From a virus, in IMG/VR virus record IMGVR_UViG_3300017605_000092, positions 1-47,832 of that record: 47,832 bases of DNA; one strand, given 5' to 3'. The position numbers were made by a program, and so were the translations under genes. Below the pieces are notes generated by a model. The model was not told the DNA's origin. It made no database searches and was given only the letters and a program-made list of their open reading frames with translations. Below are positions 1 to 8,888 of this stretch, piece by piece; the stretch's first letter is position 1; the number at the start of each line of letters is the position of its first letter.

Positions 1-266
1 AACGTCAGGATGCCCTGAGAAGCCTTACCTTGGAGCCGACCGAATCCGAAGAAGGCTACGAACTCGTCAAGCTCAGATCCAACCTTGGTGTCAAGGCTCC
101 AGAACGACTGCGCGATAACAACGTCAACGCTGTTCTCAGAGATTGACTCAGCTACCGCGTCGATGATCTTGCGCTCAGGAGTCCCGATCTCAGCCGAGAG
201 ATTGGGCGCAGTAATGGCCAGCTTCGCTCGGATGTCGCTGGAGATCTGAGCGGGAGTCCTTGCCAT
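1..266 (-). CDS. Baseplate J-like protein (5' part, runs off window)
   Basis: This is the first 88 codons of a minus-strand gene that leaves the window at base 1. The product starts MARTPAQISSDIRAKL and contains KVGSELDEFVAFFGFGR followed by an alanine/glycine-rich stretch, which resembles the N-terminus of the phage Mu gpJ / T4 gp6 baseplate wedge family (the GxxLDxxaxxxGixR region). The ATG at 266 abuts the stop codon of the gp25-like gene, and W (gp25) followed by J is the usual gene order in contractile tails. In that family the protein forms the inner baseplate ring with gp25. The C-terminal half cannot be seen. Confidence 0.8.
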   Translation of the reverse strand, partial: MARTPAQISSDIRAKLAITAPNLSAEIGTPERKIIDAVAESISENSVDVVIAQSFWSLDTKVGSELDEFVAFFGFGRLQGKASQGILT

Positions 267-686
267 CTACGCTCCAACTCCTACCGAGATCGACGTGGTT
301 GTTCTAGCGGCGGTTGTGATTCTAACCAATACAATGACTTTATCGTAGGACACGGATACGTCTACACCATTGACACTTTGCAGAAGCTCAGATGGCTGAA
401 ACTTGTTTGGGTTACCCCTAAAGGCAGAAGACTGAGCTTGCTGATAATTGGACAGGACCCTCAAGGTCTCTGAGTGGATTCTGGCTACGGTATCGGTAGG
501 ATTGATAATGCCACCGATGTAGCCATCCAAAATGGAACCATAGTTGGGATGGAAGCGATCGTCTCGGTATCGCTCAGTAAGCCAGAGAGTGAGGTCTTGC
601 GTGAGCTTGTCGTGACCCTGTACAAGATCACATTTCCCGGCAGTGATGGAGAGATCACCGTTTACGACCTTGAGCGAAATGCTCAT
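267..686 (-). CDS. gp25-like baseplate wedge protein
   Basis: The 139-residue product resembles the T4 gp25 / Mu gpW / lysozyme-like wedge family: N-terminal GDLSITAGKCDLVQG, then a helix with LTLWLTERYRDDRFHPNYGS and a later RVLSNYQQAQ helix. In that family it is part of the baseplate core that triggers sheath contraction. The ATG at 686 is preferred over an in-frame ATG at 713 because GGAGGTG sits 5 nt upstream and the ATG overlaps the preceding stop (ATGA). It lies between the fibre gene and the J-like gene, as expected. Confidence 0.85.
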   Translation of the reverse strand: MSISLKVVNGDLSITAGKCDLVQGHDKLTQDLTLWLTERYRDDRFHPNYGSILDGYIGGIINPTDTVARIHSETLRVLSNYQQAQSSAFRGNPNKFQPSELLQSVNGVDVSVSYDKVIVLVRITTAARTTTSISVGVGA

Positions 687-2602
687 CACTTCACCTCCAT
701 CACAGATAGACACGCCACGTCGCTAGAGTCCATCTGAAGTGTCTGGCTCGCTCCAGCGACACGATAGCGAAGCTTGACTGTGTATGTTCCAGCAGCCAGT
801 CCAGACAAAAGGAAAGACCCGGATCCGGCCAATCTAGAGTTGGCCAAAACAGTTCCAATGAACTGCATGAACTGATAATCGGTGCTGTTGATATTAAAAG
901 CCCAGTAGTAACCACCACTAGCGTTGGTGTTGTACCAACTCCATTGAGCCTGAAAAAGAACTTTGGTGCCAGTCTTGTTCTTTGTCCAACTCATTGTGAT
1001 GTTTGGCACGTCAACAAAGGTAGTTGATGTGGTATTAGAACCCACAATAGCAGATACATAGTTCACATTAGGATATTGAGCATTCGACTCTTCGGCTACT
1101 GCCACATACTTAGTACCATTATGACGCAGAAGTGTGCCACTCGCCGAACCTGCGGTATCAATCTCATCAGCCTTGACAGTCAGACCAGCCCCAGCGATGA
1201 AAAAATCATCTGTTTTGAGAGTGTCTGCCGATGCTCGGTAAAGGTTAGTGTCTTGGGCAATGGAGCCACTACCCCACTGGATTGTGCCTCCATTGAAAAC
1301 GTTAATCCGAGACTGGGTATCTCCAGTCACCGTGGCCACAAACGCCACATTTCCTACGGCTGCCTTTTCGGACTGGATCGTGGCGTTAGTGAAAAGATAG
1401 CCTGCTCCAGTACGAGCTATCGAGATATCAGGTACGTTGTTGCCAGGACCCCATTCAATCTTTCCGTCGTCATGAACGATATATCTCTTACTAGTGTCTC
1501 CATTGACTGCTGCTGTAAAGCCCTGATCAGATGGAACAGACCCAATGGCGTTGAACGACGTAGCTGTCTGTCCAGGACCGGTCACTGCCGGAATGAATGA
1601 GCTAACGGCTTTGATGATGAAGTTGAGCGCCATGTACGGCGGCAGAATTGAAAAAGCAGAGCCAGTACCAGCAGAGGCGGTTGAGCCGCTGATGGTGTGG
1701 TTGTGCGAAGAGCCAGCCGCAGAAGATCCACTGGTGACGTTGTGGGTGTGGTCACCAGATTGACCGCCAGTGGTGAACCCAAAGGCAGCACCAGAAGGGC
1801 TGTTGTTGTGCGCTGAGTATCCAAATGATCCAGATGAAGTGTCGTGGTCCGTACCGATAACGTGCGTGTGGCTCGCAGACGTTCCACCAGTGACATACGA
1901 ACCGGCGCCGTGAGTGTGCGTGGCCTCTGCTGCGTTGACCAGGGTGCCCACAGTGTGTGAGTGAGCAGGAAGCTCTGTTGTGGTCAGCGTGGCAGTCTTA
2001 GCACCACCGGTCTCACCCATGGTGTCGAACTCAGTCTGGCCTGCGTCCCGGCCGACAGGGAATCTTCCCTTAAGATTCGGGATGTTGAAGGTAGTCGAAC
2101 CATCTCCAACACCAAAAGTAGTTCCAATGACCCCGAACAACGAAGAATAAGTTGTTCTGCTGATCGCCGTTCCGTCACAGACCAGCCAGCCAGATGGTGG
2201 CGAAGTGCTCGGGTGGAGCTTAATGGTTCCGATGTCTGGATCAACCGTGGTGGTGATCAGGCCAGCCACCTTCAGGTTGCCCATGATGTTCGTGGTGCCC
2301 TCGTTGCCGATGAAGGTATCGCCGGGCTGAGGAGTGAGCGTAGGGTTAAGTTGAGGGTTCTGCTGAGGGGCTCGGGCCATCAGCGTCCATACGCTACTGA
2401 TCTTTTTCAGATACCACTGAGAGCCTTGAGTTGGATAGACAATCCCGCCGAATGAAGCCTTCGCCAGGTCGATGACGTACCGAGCCCCGCGAGAGTCGAT
2501 GGCGAACGACTGCTGATCATTGATCTTGGTCTCAAGGATCGTCACCACGGGAGTGTTCTCTTCCGCGTGGATGGGGTTCTGGTATGAGACGTTTCTAGTC
2601 AT
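686..2602 (-). CDS. Tail-collar fibre / receptor-binding protein
   Basis: This 638-residue protein has a phage tail-collar domain at about residues 124-185 (IGTIKLHPS, then GWLVCDGTAISRTTYSSLF, then FNIPNLKGRFPVGRD). A glycine/serine-rich segment follows with many H-x-H pairs (about 213-310, from LPAHSHT onward), like the metal-binding HxH fibre modules of T4-type tail fibres. The C-terminal 300 residues are beta-rich and look like adhesin modules. It overlaps the hub gene by one base (TGATG) and ends in the ribosome-binding region of the gp25 gene. It is probably the short or main fibre attached to the baseplate. Host specificity cannot be read from the sequence. Confidence 0.8.
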   Translation of the reverse strand: MTRNVSYQNPIHAEENTPVVTILETKINDQQSFAIDSRGARYVIDLAKASFGGIVYPTQGSQWYLKKISSVWTLMARAPQQNPQLNPTLTPQPGDTFIGNEGTTNIMGNLKVAGLITTTVDPDIGTIKLHPSTSPPSGWLVCDGTAISRTTYSSLFGVIGTTFGVGDGSTTFNIPNLKGRFPVGRDAGQTEFDTMGETGGAKTATLTTTELPAHSHTVGTLVNAAEATHTHGAGSYVTGGTSASHTHVIGTDHDTSSGSFGYSAHNNSPSGAAFGFTTGGQSGDHTHNVTSGSSAAGSSHNHTISGSTASAGTGSAFSILPPYMALNFIIKAVSSFIPAVTGPGQTATSFNAIGSVPSDQGFTAAVNGDTSKRYIVHDDGKIEWGPGNNVPDISIARTGAGYLFTNATIQSEKAAVGNVAFVATVTGDTQSRINVFNGGTIQWGSGSIAQDTNLYRASADTLKTDDFFIAGAGLTVKADEIDTAGSASGTLLRHNGTKYVAVAEESNAQYPNVNYVSAIVGSNTTSTTFVDVPNITMSWTKNKTGTKVLFQAQWSWYNTNASGGYYWAFNINSTDYQFMQFIGTVLANSRLAGSGSFLLSGLAAGTYTVKLRYRVAGASQTLQMDSSDVACLSVMEVK

Positions 2603-5100
2603 CAGATGCCCATTGCGATTGGCAGGCCATCAGTACCACCCTTTGGAGTGCTAGGGCAAGAGATGGTGGGATAGGTCTGGAATCCCTCTTTGAAATCAAA
2701 GGTGTGAACCACGCCCTCAACATACACAGCCACATTGTGGTTGACCAGATTCATCCTCATGCCTGGATAAAGCTCGGGCATGAAGCAAATCTGCACGGTT
2801 GTTGAGTATTGCTTTGACCACTGCTGAAGGAATGTGTAAAGGGACGAGAAAAACTCGTAGTAATGGCTCCTGATGATGCTCAACTGGTTGGTCATCGGTC
2901 GCAAACCAAAGCGCTGTAGGAAGGCGACTGGATCAGACAGGAAGCCAGTGTTTGACTGCATGGCCAAGACCTGATCCATGATCGCCTTACTCATGATGCT
3001 GACCTCACCAGAAGAGGCGATCCAGTCAGCTACGCTCACACTTCCGTTACCGCTGTCTGGGCTCGTGGTGTCTCCCACCGTGTAGACGTGGGTCACAAGC
3101 TCATCATCGTTGATCTGAAGCTTTAGGTCGATAATCTCTACGTCCTCAATGTCCCAGACAGCCGGTGTTTCGTTGATCCCAAAGTAGTCTGGGAAGAACG
3201 CGATGAAGTCTCCATTTGGACCAGACTGGAATGACCGCATCGAGCCTGAACATGTCTGGGAGATGCTTGTCAACAGAGACTCATCGTTGGCTGGAGCAAA
3301 GTCCCCCTGAAGAAGAGTCGACAGCGTCGTGTCTATGTACTGTGGGTTGAACAAGATGTTGAAGAGTCGATAAGCCGGATCGACTCCACCATTCTCATTA
3401 GTGCTTGTCCACGTCCCTGTGTTGTCGTTAAGCGAGTACAGCATGTTGATCGGCCGGGTGATGAAGTTGGCCGTGCTGCTAGGACCCTTAGAGCCATCCA
3501 GTCTGACGTGAGCCGTGTTGATCTGGACAGGGTTGCCGGCCTCAATAAGCTGATCTCCACCGATGTACATGGCCACGTGACCGATGTCTGGAATTCCATC
3601 GCCACCAGAGTCCGGGGCAGACCCAGAGAAGAAGATGAGGTCCCCTGGAGCCAGATCATCGATGGTCCACCGCGTACCGCTGCTCTTGGGCACCTGGTAC
3701 TTGAACGTCTTCCTGGCCTGTCCCTCTGCGCTGTGTGGAAGATCAAGCTTCACAGTCGCGTACGCCTTCATGGTGAGCCCGGAACAGTCCCACGTGGGTG
3801 GGTTGTCGGTGCCATCGCCACGGTGGCCAGGAACGGAGTCGTCTCGGGGGTTTGGTGATCCGTATGGAATACCAATCTGCTGCTTGGCGAAGTCGATCAC
3901 AGTAGCAACTTGCTCGTTCGAGCTTGCTCCGTAGAACTTCTGGAAAAGCGCCTGCATGGGGTCCTGGCCCACGTTGACTGCTGGGTTGGTCAGGTTCAAG
4001 GATGCAGTGTATGCAGACACGCTTGGGGCAGCCTGCTTGATGAAGGGAAGCGTGTCGGGAGGATTGCCCAGCCCGAGAGTGTTGCTCCAGTAGCTCCAGT
4101 TGGTCCCTTGGCCAGAAGCAATCCAAGCTTGCTTGATGTTGGCGATGGGATCTTTCAACTGGTCTATGGTCAGGTTCTTTCCTGATGTTCCCTTGTGGTC
4201 AAGACCAAACAGTCCATACATGTCCCGGCCGCTACCGAGAAGACCAGTATCGTCCTTGTGATAATTTGGATCTCCACCAGATAGCTTTACGACGTAAGCA
4301 GCGGCAAGCTCAATCTTGTCCTCAGACACACCAGACGCAGTGCTTCCCCACACACCCTTTATCAAGGATATTATCTGATTCTGAGTGTACGTACCATTAG
4401 CTCCATTGGGGACTGGCGTATTGCCAGAAGTAGAAGTCCAAGGATAGATCAGTCCATTGGCTATACCACCTCCCTGGATGTATCTGAAGAGCCTATTGAA
4501 AACTTCCTGTTGGTCAACCAACTGGATGTTCTTCTTCATGAAGTCCATGAACTTGGTAGGGATCTGCTGAATCAAAACCTGGTTCGCAGGCCACCCACCA
4601 ACCTTAGTCAAAAGGTCATGAACGATAATCCCTGTGAAGGCATCTGGCTGGCTCTGGATGACATCCTGGTTCCCGTTGGTATTGACCTGCGGGTTGAGCA
4701 GGATGAGAGACGATGGAAGACCCTTGTCCCAATACGTGTACTTCACGCGCTTGAGGGTGCAACTAGCCTTGATGTAAGCCTCGGTCGGGAACAGGTCGTA
4801 AGCTGGTACAATGTCCAGATAGCCTGTGAATACCTGAATCCAGGTAACTCTCTTCATCCAGATGACAACTTTGTCCATCCGACGAAGACGACCTGTGTAC
4901 TTGCCATTTTTGTTGTTCAGGTAGAACTCAGCCATTGAAAGAGAGTCGACAGCCCTGATCACGCGACCACGAAGCACGTCCCTGGAAACATCTATCTCTT
5001 TACCGCCAGAAGCAATGACAATCCTGATCTGGGGAGCATAGATGAGAGTCTTTGAACCAGGAGGCTGCGTCGGCTGGATCGGAGGAGTCGGGTCGGTCAT
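2602..5100 (-). CDS. Baseplate hub / tail lysin with NlpC/P60 domain
   Basis: This 832-residue protein has three recognisable parts. The N-terminal 130 residues look like a hub beta-barrel (AEFYLNNKNGKYTGRLRR, then FTGYLDIVP). Residues about 242-342 resemble a lysozyme/transglycosylase fold (AAYVVKLSGGDPN, then GLFGLD), but Leu273 sits where the catalytic Glu of ESGG normally is. Residues about 396-545 form an NlpC/P60 peptidase (WDCSGL with Cys439, IGHVAMYIGG with His508). The C-terminal 280 residues return to hub-like sequence. It would lie at the tail tip and cut peptidoglycan during DNA injection. It sits directly upstream of the fibre gene. Confidence 0.85.
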   Translation of the reverse strand: MTDPTPPIQPTQPPGSKTLIYAPQIRIVIASGGKEIDVSRDVLRGRVIRAVDSLSMAEFYLNNKNGKYTGRLRRMDKVVIWMKRVTWIQVFTGYLDIVPAYDLFPTEAYIKASCTLKRVKYTYWDKGLPSSLILLNPQVNTNGNQDVIQSQPDAFTGIIVHDLLTKVGGWPANQVLIQQIPTKFMDFMKKNIQLVDQQEVFNRLFRYIQGGGIANGLIYPWTSTSGNTPVPNGANGTYTQNQIISLIKGVWGSTASGVSEDKIELAAAYVVKLSGGDPNYHKDDTGLLGSGRDMYGLFGLDHKGTSGKNLTIDQLKDPIANIKQAWIASGQGTNWSYWSNTLGLGNPPDTLPFIKQAAPSVSAYTASLNLTNPAVNVGQDPMQALFQKFYGASSNEQVATVIDFAKQQIGIPYGSPNPRDDSVPGHRGDGTDNPPTWDCSGLTMKAYATVKLDLPHSAEGQARKTFKYQVPKSSGTRWTIDDLAPGDLIFFSGSAPDSGGDGIPDIGHVAMYIGGDQLIEAGNPVQINTAHVRLDGSKGPSSTANFITRPINMLYSLNDNTGTWTSTNENGGVDPAYRLFNILFNPQYIDTTLSTLLQGDFAPANDESLLTSISQTCSGSMRSFQSGPNGDFIAFFPDYFGINETPAVWDIEDVEIIDLKLQINDDELVTHVYTVGDTTSPDSGNGSVSVADWIASSGEVSIMSKAIMDQVLAMQSNTGFLSDPVAFLQRFGLRPMTNQLSIIRSHYYEFFSSLYTFLQQWSKQYSTTVQICFMPELYPGMRMNLVNHNVAVYVEGVVHTFDFKEGFQTYPTISCPSTPKGGTDGLPIAMGI

Positions 5101-5639
5101 CAGTCTCCTCTGCCAGTGTTTCTCGATCCGGGCGCCGCGTTCTGATCATACTTGGACCAGTCTTCTGCCGGCAGGACAAAATCAGCCTCGGTGAAGACCT
5201 GCCCATCATAGATGCCGGTGTAGTCTCCTCCAGTGCTGAAGTCGTTCGTGATTGTGTTCAGTTCGTCCTTCGCCAGCATCATTGAGAAGCTCAGAAGCGG
5301 GCCGACCTCGAACTTTTGAACTCCTAGCTGGTTGGTCATGATGTAGCCGAGATAATCTAATTGCTGACTTGGCCACAGAAGTCTTGTAGGATTAAGACCA
5401 TTTCCACGCTCATTCGTGGTTTCTCTCATGACTGCTGTGAGGAAGTCTTGTAGCGCTGTCTTGTTCTCAGGGGTAGTACACTGAACGACAAAGTTGAAGG
5501 CTTGCTGAGTAACCTTGATGGAGATGTTGTTTCTTCCGAGCCTCATCGTGTTCTGAGTCAGATTGTTAAGAAGTGCAGTTTGGTATCTGACAATGAAGAT
5601 TTCACGCTGACCCTTGGTCGGGGATATCAAAAGTGCCAA
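5100..5639 (-). CDS. Baseplate/tail protein, unknown fold
   Basis: The 179-residue product has no motif I recognise. The start is TTG at 5639, supported by GGAGGTGG about 7 nt upstream, and it overlaps the preceding small gene by 38 nt. The protein is polar with a mixed alpha/beta pattern (GQREIFIVRYQTALLNN; FNFVVQCTTPENKTALQDFL). Its last residues, NTGRGD, are encoded by the same bases that form the ribosome-binding site of the hub gene. Position between tape measure and hub suggests a baseplate connector or LysM-type hub adaptor, but this is inferred from order only. Confidence 0.7.
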   Translation of the reverse strand: MALLISPTKGQREIFIVRYQTALLNNLTQNTMRLGRNNISIKVTQQAFNFVVQCTTPENKTALQDFLTAVMRETTNERGNGLNPTRLLWPSQQLDYLGYIMTNQLGVQKFEVGPLLSFSMMLAKDELNTITNDFSTGGDYTGIYDGQVFTEADFVLPAEDWSKYDQNAAPGSRNTGRGD

Positions 5640-5817
5640 CGCTACCCACCTCCGCTGGATGAGGCTCTTGGTAAGCTACAAGCTCCTCATCAAATGGAAC
5701 GAATAGACCCCATCTAACATCAAATGAAATGCCGCCCATCTTGCGATGCTCGACAAGCCTCTGATTGTTGTTAGACGGCCTTGAGATCGATCCGTTTGAG
5801 GAGAACGAGCTAGCCAT
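5602..5817 (-). CDS. Small baseplate-region protein (71 aa)
   Basis: This short gene starts with ATG at 5817, overlapping the previous stop codon (TGATG), and ends inside the next gene. The product is Ser/Asn-rich at the N-terminus and acidic at the C-terminus, with a central segment GGISFDVRWGLFVPFDEEL. I do not recognise it. The tight coupling on both sides and the ribosome-binding site formed within the upstream gene's last codons (GGCAGGGGTGAC) support a real gene. Many contractile phages carry a small spike- or connector-type gene here, but nothing in this sequence proves such a role. Confidence 0.65.
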   Translation of the reverse strand: MASSFSSNGSISRPSNNNQRLVEHRKMGGISFDVRWGLFVPFDEELVAYQEPHPAEVGSVGTFDIPDQGSA

Positions 5818-6377
5818 CAGTCACCCCTGCCAGTTGATGGACCATGCGGCGCATTGAGAGTAGGATCAATATTCTGAGTGATGTCATTGTATGGGTTCTT
5901 CTCGTACCCAATACCATCCTGGAAGTACTTCAACTCGTTGTCTACAATGTCTCCGGTTATAAGACCATTGAAGTCGTCTTCTATCTCGAACTGTATCTGA
6001 AGTGGTCTCAGGACATTCTGCAAATCATCTGCAACAGAGATTGACTTAAGGAACACATCTAGGATGTAGTTCCTGTCGGGGTATGTGAACCTGATTGGTT
6101 TCTTATTGTTTCGTTGCCATAGAGATGTGTCCTTGAACCACTTGATGACATCTCTGAAGTAGGCATAAGCTCCAGGCTTACCGTTGACTGTCTTGCTGCT
6201 ACCAGACTCAAGCTCTATTTGAAGAGTGTCGTAGTTTACGCCCAATATTTGAACTACTCTGCCACCGTAAGTTGGGTAGACCTGCATTCTGAGGTTGTAC
6301 GAGTATGAGATATAGTTCGGATTCGTACGCACGATGAAATTACGAACACCTCCGCTGAAGGTCAAGAGCGCTGCCAT
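5817..6377 (-). CDS. Tail/baseplate structural protein (186 aa)
   Basis: The product follows the tape measure and precedes two other small tail genes. It contains aromatic beta-strand-like sequence (NPNYISYSYNLRMQVYPTYGG) and a segment KPIRFTYPDRNYILDVFL, reminiscent of tail-tube-like or LysM-adaptor baseplate proteins, without a diagnostic motif. The C-terminus STGRGD matches the ending of the 5100-5639 product because both encode a GGCAGRGGWGACTGATG coupling site. The ATG is at 6377. A role in joining tube and baseplate is inferred from position. Confidence 0.7.
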   Translation of the reverse strand: MAALLTFSGGVRNFIVRTNPNYISYSYNLRMQVYPTYGGRVVQILGVNYDTLQIELESGSSKTVNGKPGAYAYFRDVIKWFKDTSLWQRNNKKPIRFTYPDRNYILDVFLKSISVADDLQNVLRPLQIQFEIEDDFNGLITGDIVDNELKYFQDGIGYEKNPYNDITQNIDPTLNAPHGPSTGRGD

Positions 6378-6389
6378 CGCATGTTCCCG

Positions 6390-8510
6390 TCAGTAATGTG
6401 TCTTGCCGTCAGGCAGATTGACCTTATCAGTGTTGGTGTTGAAGTACTTCTTTGCCTCATCTGAAAGAGTAATGTAGACGGTGTTGGCTGCGTTTCCTCC
6501 AGCGGCCGTAGCTCCAGCAGTGCTTCCTCCAGCACCGATGTTGGCAGCGTCGTACTTGTCGTCCTTGCCGCCAGGACCCTGGATGTAGTAGCCGCTCTTG
6601 GGGTCATTGAACTTGGCGTAATTCTCGTTGTACCACTTAGCGATGTTGGCACCAGCCACACGGTTACCATCAACCATGACCGGTTTGCCATCTGGGCCAT
6701 AGAGAACGAAGTTCTGAAGATTGTCTCCAGCATTGTCCAACAGAGTGTTGATCTGTGGGCTGTAGTAGCTGTAGGTGTTAATCAGAGCACTGTTCTTCTC
6801 TTGATCCGCGATGGACTGCTTGTTTCCAGTCTGAGTAGAAGCCCAACCATGGAAGTCATCCAGGCCGTGCCACCAGTTCTGGAAGGAGTTCTGGTGCTCA
6901 GTCTTGATAGTGGATTGCTTGTTGAAATCATTTTGTCCTTGAGTGACAAAGTTAGGATTGGCTGCTGCCTCCAGCATAAGTTCTTGAGCCGTCTTTGGAT
7001 CTATGCTCTGTCCAGTTATCTGGTTGTAGGCAATCCTGAACAGAGCAGCCCTGTTCTCTATGCTAACGCCAGACATGCTTGCGTATTGAGTCGCAAGATT
7101 GTGGATGACTCCTTGCAGGGCATCGAAACCTCTGTCAGCATTCGCTCCAGCAAACGCCGCACCACCGATGTTCCCAGTCAGTCCACCGATGATGTTCTGG
7201 ATCTGAGGATTCTGAGCAGCAGCAAAGACAGTAGCCGCACCAGAAGCATTAGGCCCGAGATAGGTGTTTCCAGCAAATGACCGGATAGCTCCACCAGCTA
7301 TTCTGGCAGCATCTCCAGGGCTGGCTCCCTGGCCGATCAAGAAGCCGGTGAAGTCTTTGAAGGATGAGTTCGCAATATCCATGCTGACTCCGGTACCGTC
7401 CAGAGTCTTCTTCAATGTCGCAAGCTGTTCCGCAAGTGCTTGAACAGATTCTCCGGCACCGAGCACGTTGGTCTGAAGCAACTGAGCCGACGCCGCTGGA
7501 CTCATGTTATAGTCTTTGGCTGCCCCGTACATGAAGTTCACGGCTGAACCGAAGTCTCCCTGAGCAAAACCTCCAGTACGACTAGCCCACCCTTGCTGAA
7601 CGGCCGCACTGTAGATTTGAGCAGCCTCATCTCCAGAGATGAATGGAGACATAGCCATGATCGATTGGTTAGCTCTTTGCTCCAGTCCCCAGCCGGCACC
7701 GTACTGAGAGTTGTTAGCCGAAATAGCCAAGGCACGAGATTGGGCGTAAGTCTCCAGTCCTGCGTCGACAAGCTGAAAACCGGTATATCCGAGAGCGCCA
7801 GCTATGCCAATACGACCAAACGCAGCAGCAATGCCTCCGCCGCCTCCACCAGTGAGAAACTGTTGGGCGGCCGGAAGATTGTTGGCAATCAGCCGAGACG
7901 CAGCGAACGTCCGTGCGGTGCCAGTCTGACCACCGTACTGAGAGGTGGTGACCATAGAACTCTTCCTGTGACGAAGAGCCCAGTTGTAGTCCTGGTTGTA
8001 AGCAGCAGCGGTCTCTTGAGGAACTTCGTTCTGCCCTTGACCACTGGCGCTCGCCAACCACGCTGCCTGTGTCAACTGGTTGACAAGCTCTCCAGCCTCA
8101 AGACCACCTCCAGGAGCCCTAGCAGCCATGGCGCCACCGCCCATGCCACTAGCGTTCTCCTCCATCTCACCGATGCGCTGAGCCTGACCAATCTCGCTCT
8201 GAATAAGCGGAACTGAGCCTGTGTCCACCCGGCCACCCGAGTAGGACATGTTGCCGCCCTCGCCACCCTCCAGGCCAAGAGAGGGCATCCTGACGGTCTG
8301 ACTGGTCTCACGGATGGAGATGAGATAGCTGTTAAAGTCGGCTGCTGCCCTTACGGCAGTCTGAAAATCCGTAGCAATCTGCTGGACGGCTGCCTGGACA
8401 TCCCAGAGGTTACGAGCGGAGTCCTCCGACATGTTGATGTCAAGATTGGCCTCTGCCCCATCCGAGTCACTGGTGAAACCGGAGTTGCCAGTAAGGTCCT
8501 CAAAAGGCAC
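6390..8510 (-). CDS. Probable tape measure protein
   Basis: This 706-residue protein directly follows the frameshifted chaperone pair, which is the standard position of the tape measure. It is Ala/Gly/Gln-rich and mostly helical. A hydrophobic stretch around residues 225-250 (GGIAAAFGRIGIAGALGYTG) could insert in the host membrane during ejection. It is short for a tape measure, which would imply a tail near 100 nm if the usual ~1.5 A per residue holds. The start is GTG at 8510 with GGAGG 6 nt upstream. The identification rests on position, length and composition, with no homology motif. Confidence 0.7.
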   Translation of the reverse strand: MPFEDLTGNSGFTSDSDGAEANLDINMSEDSARNLWDVQAAVQQIATDFQTAVRAAADFNSYLISIRETSQTVRMPSLGLEGGEGGNMSYSGGRVDTGSVPLIQSEIGQAQRIGEMEENASGMGGGAMAARAPGGGLEAGELVNQLTQAAWLASASGQGQNEVPQETAAAYNQDYNWALRHRKSSMVTTSQYGGQTGTARTFAASRLIANNLPAAQQFLTGGGGGGIAAAFGRIGIAGALGYTGFQLVDAGLETYAQSRALAISANNSQYGAGWGLEQRANQSIMAMSPFISGDEAAQIYSAAVQQGWASRTGGFAQGDFGSAVNFMYGAAKDYNMSPAASAQLLQTNVLGAGESVQALAEQLATLKKTLDGTGVSMDIANSSFKDFTGFLIGQGASPGDAARIAGGAIRSFAGNTYLGPNASGAATVFAAAQNPQIQNIIGGLTGNIGGAAFAGANADRGFDALQGVIHNLATQYASMSGVSIENRAALFRIAYNQITGQSIDPKTAQELMLEAAANPNFVTQGQNDFNKQSTIKTEHQNSFQNWWHGLDDFHGWASTQTGNKQSIADQEKNSALINTYSYYSPQINTLLDNAGDNLQNFVLYGPDGKPVMVDGNRVAGANIAKWYNENYAKFNDPKSGYYIQGPGGKDDKYDAANIGAGGSTAGATAAGGNAANTVYITLSDEAKKYFNTNTDKVNLPDGKTHY

Positions 8511-8513
8511 CTC

Positions 8514-8888
8514 TTACCTCCACTCCGTCCACTCGCTGCCACCATTCAGGGAAGCCTGAGACTTGGTATGCAATGTGCCAATCTTTTCGAGCAGCTTCTC
8601 CATGTCTTCTAGGTCATCTACTCCATATGTATGACCTGGAATAACATCAGGATCGTCGACCTCAACCCTGGGGAAAGCTACTTCATACAACTCTTTGCTA
8701 GTGCCCCTAAGAATGAAGTGAAGTAGCTTCTTGATCTCAAAGTCTCGATCTGCTTGCTCTCTCTTCTCGGAGAACTGGTAGTATCCCAAAGCCCATCTTT
8801 GGATCCTAGACTGATCCTTGCCAGTTAACTTCCCTGACCTGTAGGCCAAGCCGACCTCGAACTCAAGTCGTCGACTCAGCCTGAGGAT
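8514..8888 (-). CDS. Tail assembly chaperone, -1 frame extension (GT fusion)
   Basis: This open frame continues the upstream chaperone in the -1 frame. After slippage at GGGAAAA the ribosome would read ILRLSRRLEFEVGLAYRSGK and on to the TAA at 8514, giving a 300-residue fusion. A separate start (TTG at 8849) has no convincing ribosome-binding site, so production by frameshift is favoured. The segment is charged and helical with an acidic middle (VEVDDPDVIPGH). In lambda and many myoviruses the minor GT product coats the tape measure and recruits tube subunits. It ends four bases before the tape measure start. Confidence 0.8.
   Translation of the reverse strand: MLRLSRRLEFEVGLAYRSGKLTGKDQSRIQRWALGYYQFSEKREQADRDFEIKKLLHFILRGTSKELYEVAFPRVEVDDPDVIPGHTYGVDDLEDMEKLLEKIGTLHTKSQASLNGGSEWTEWR

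Noticed and set aside
5100-6377. C-terminal RGD as an integrin-type adhesion motif
   Set aside because: The bases form the next gene's ribosome-binding site, and a bacterial phage would not need an integrin ligand.
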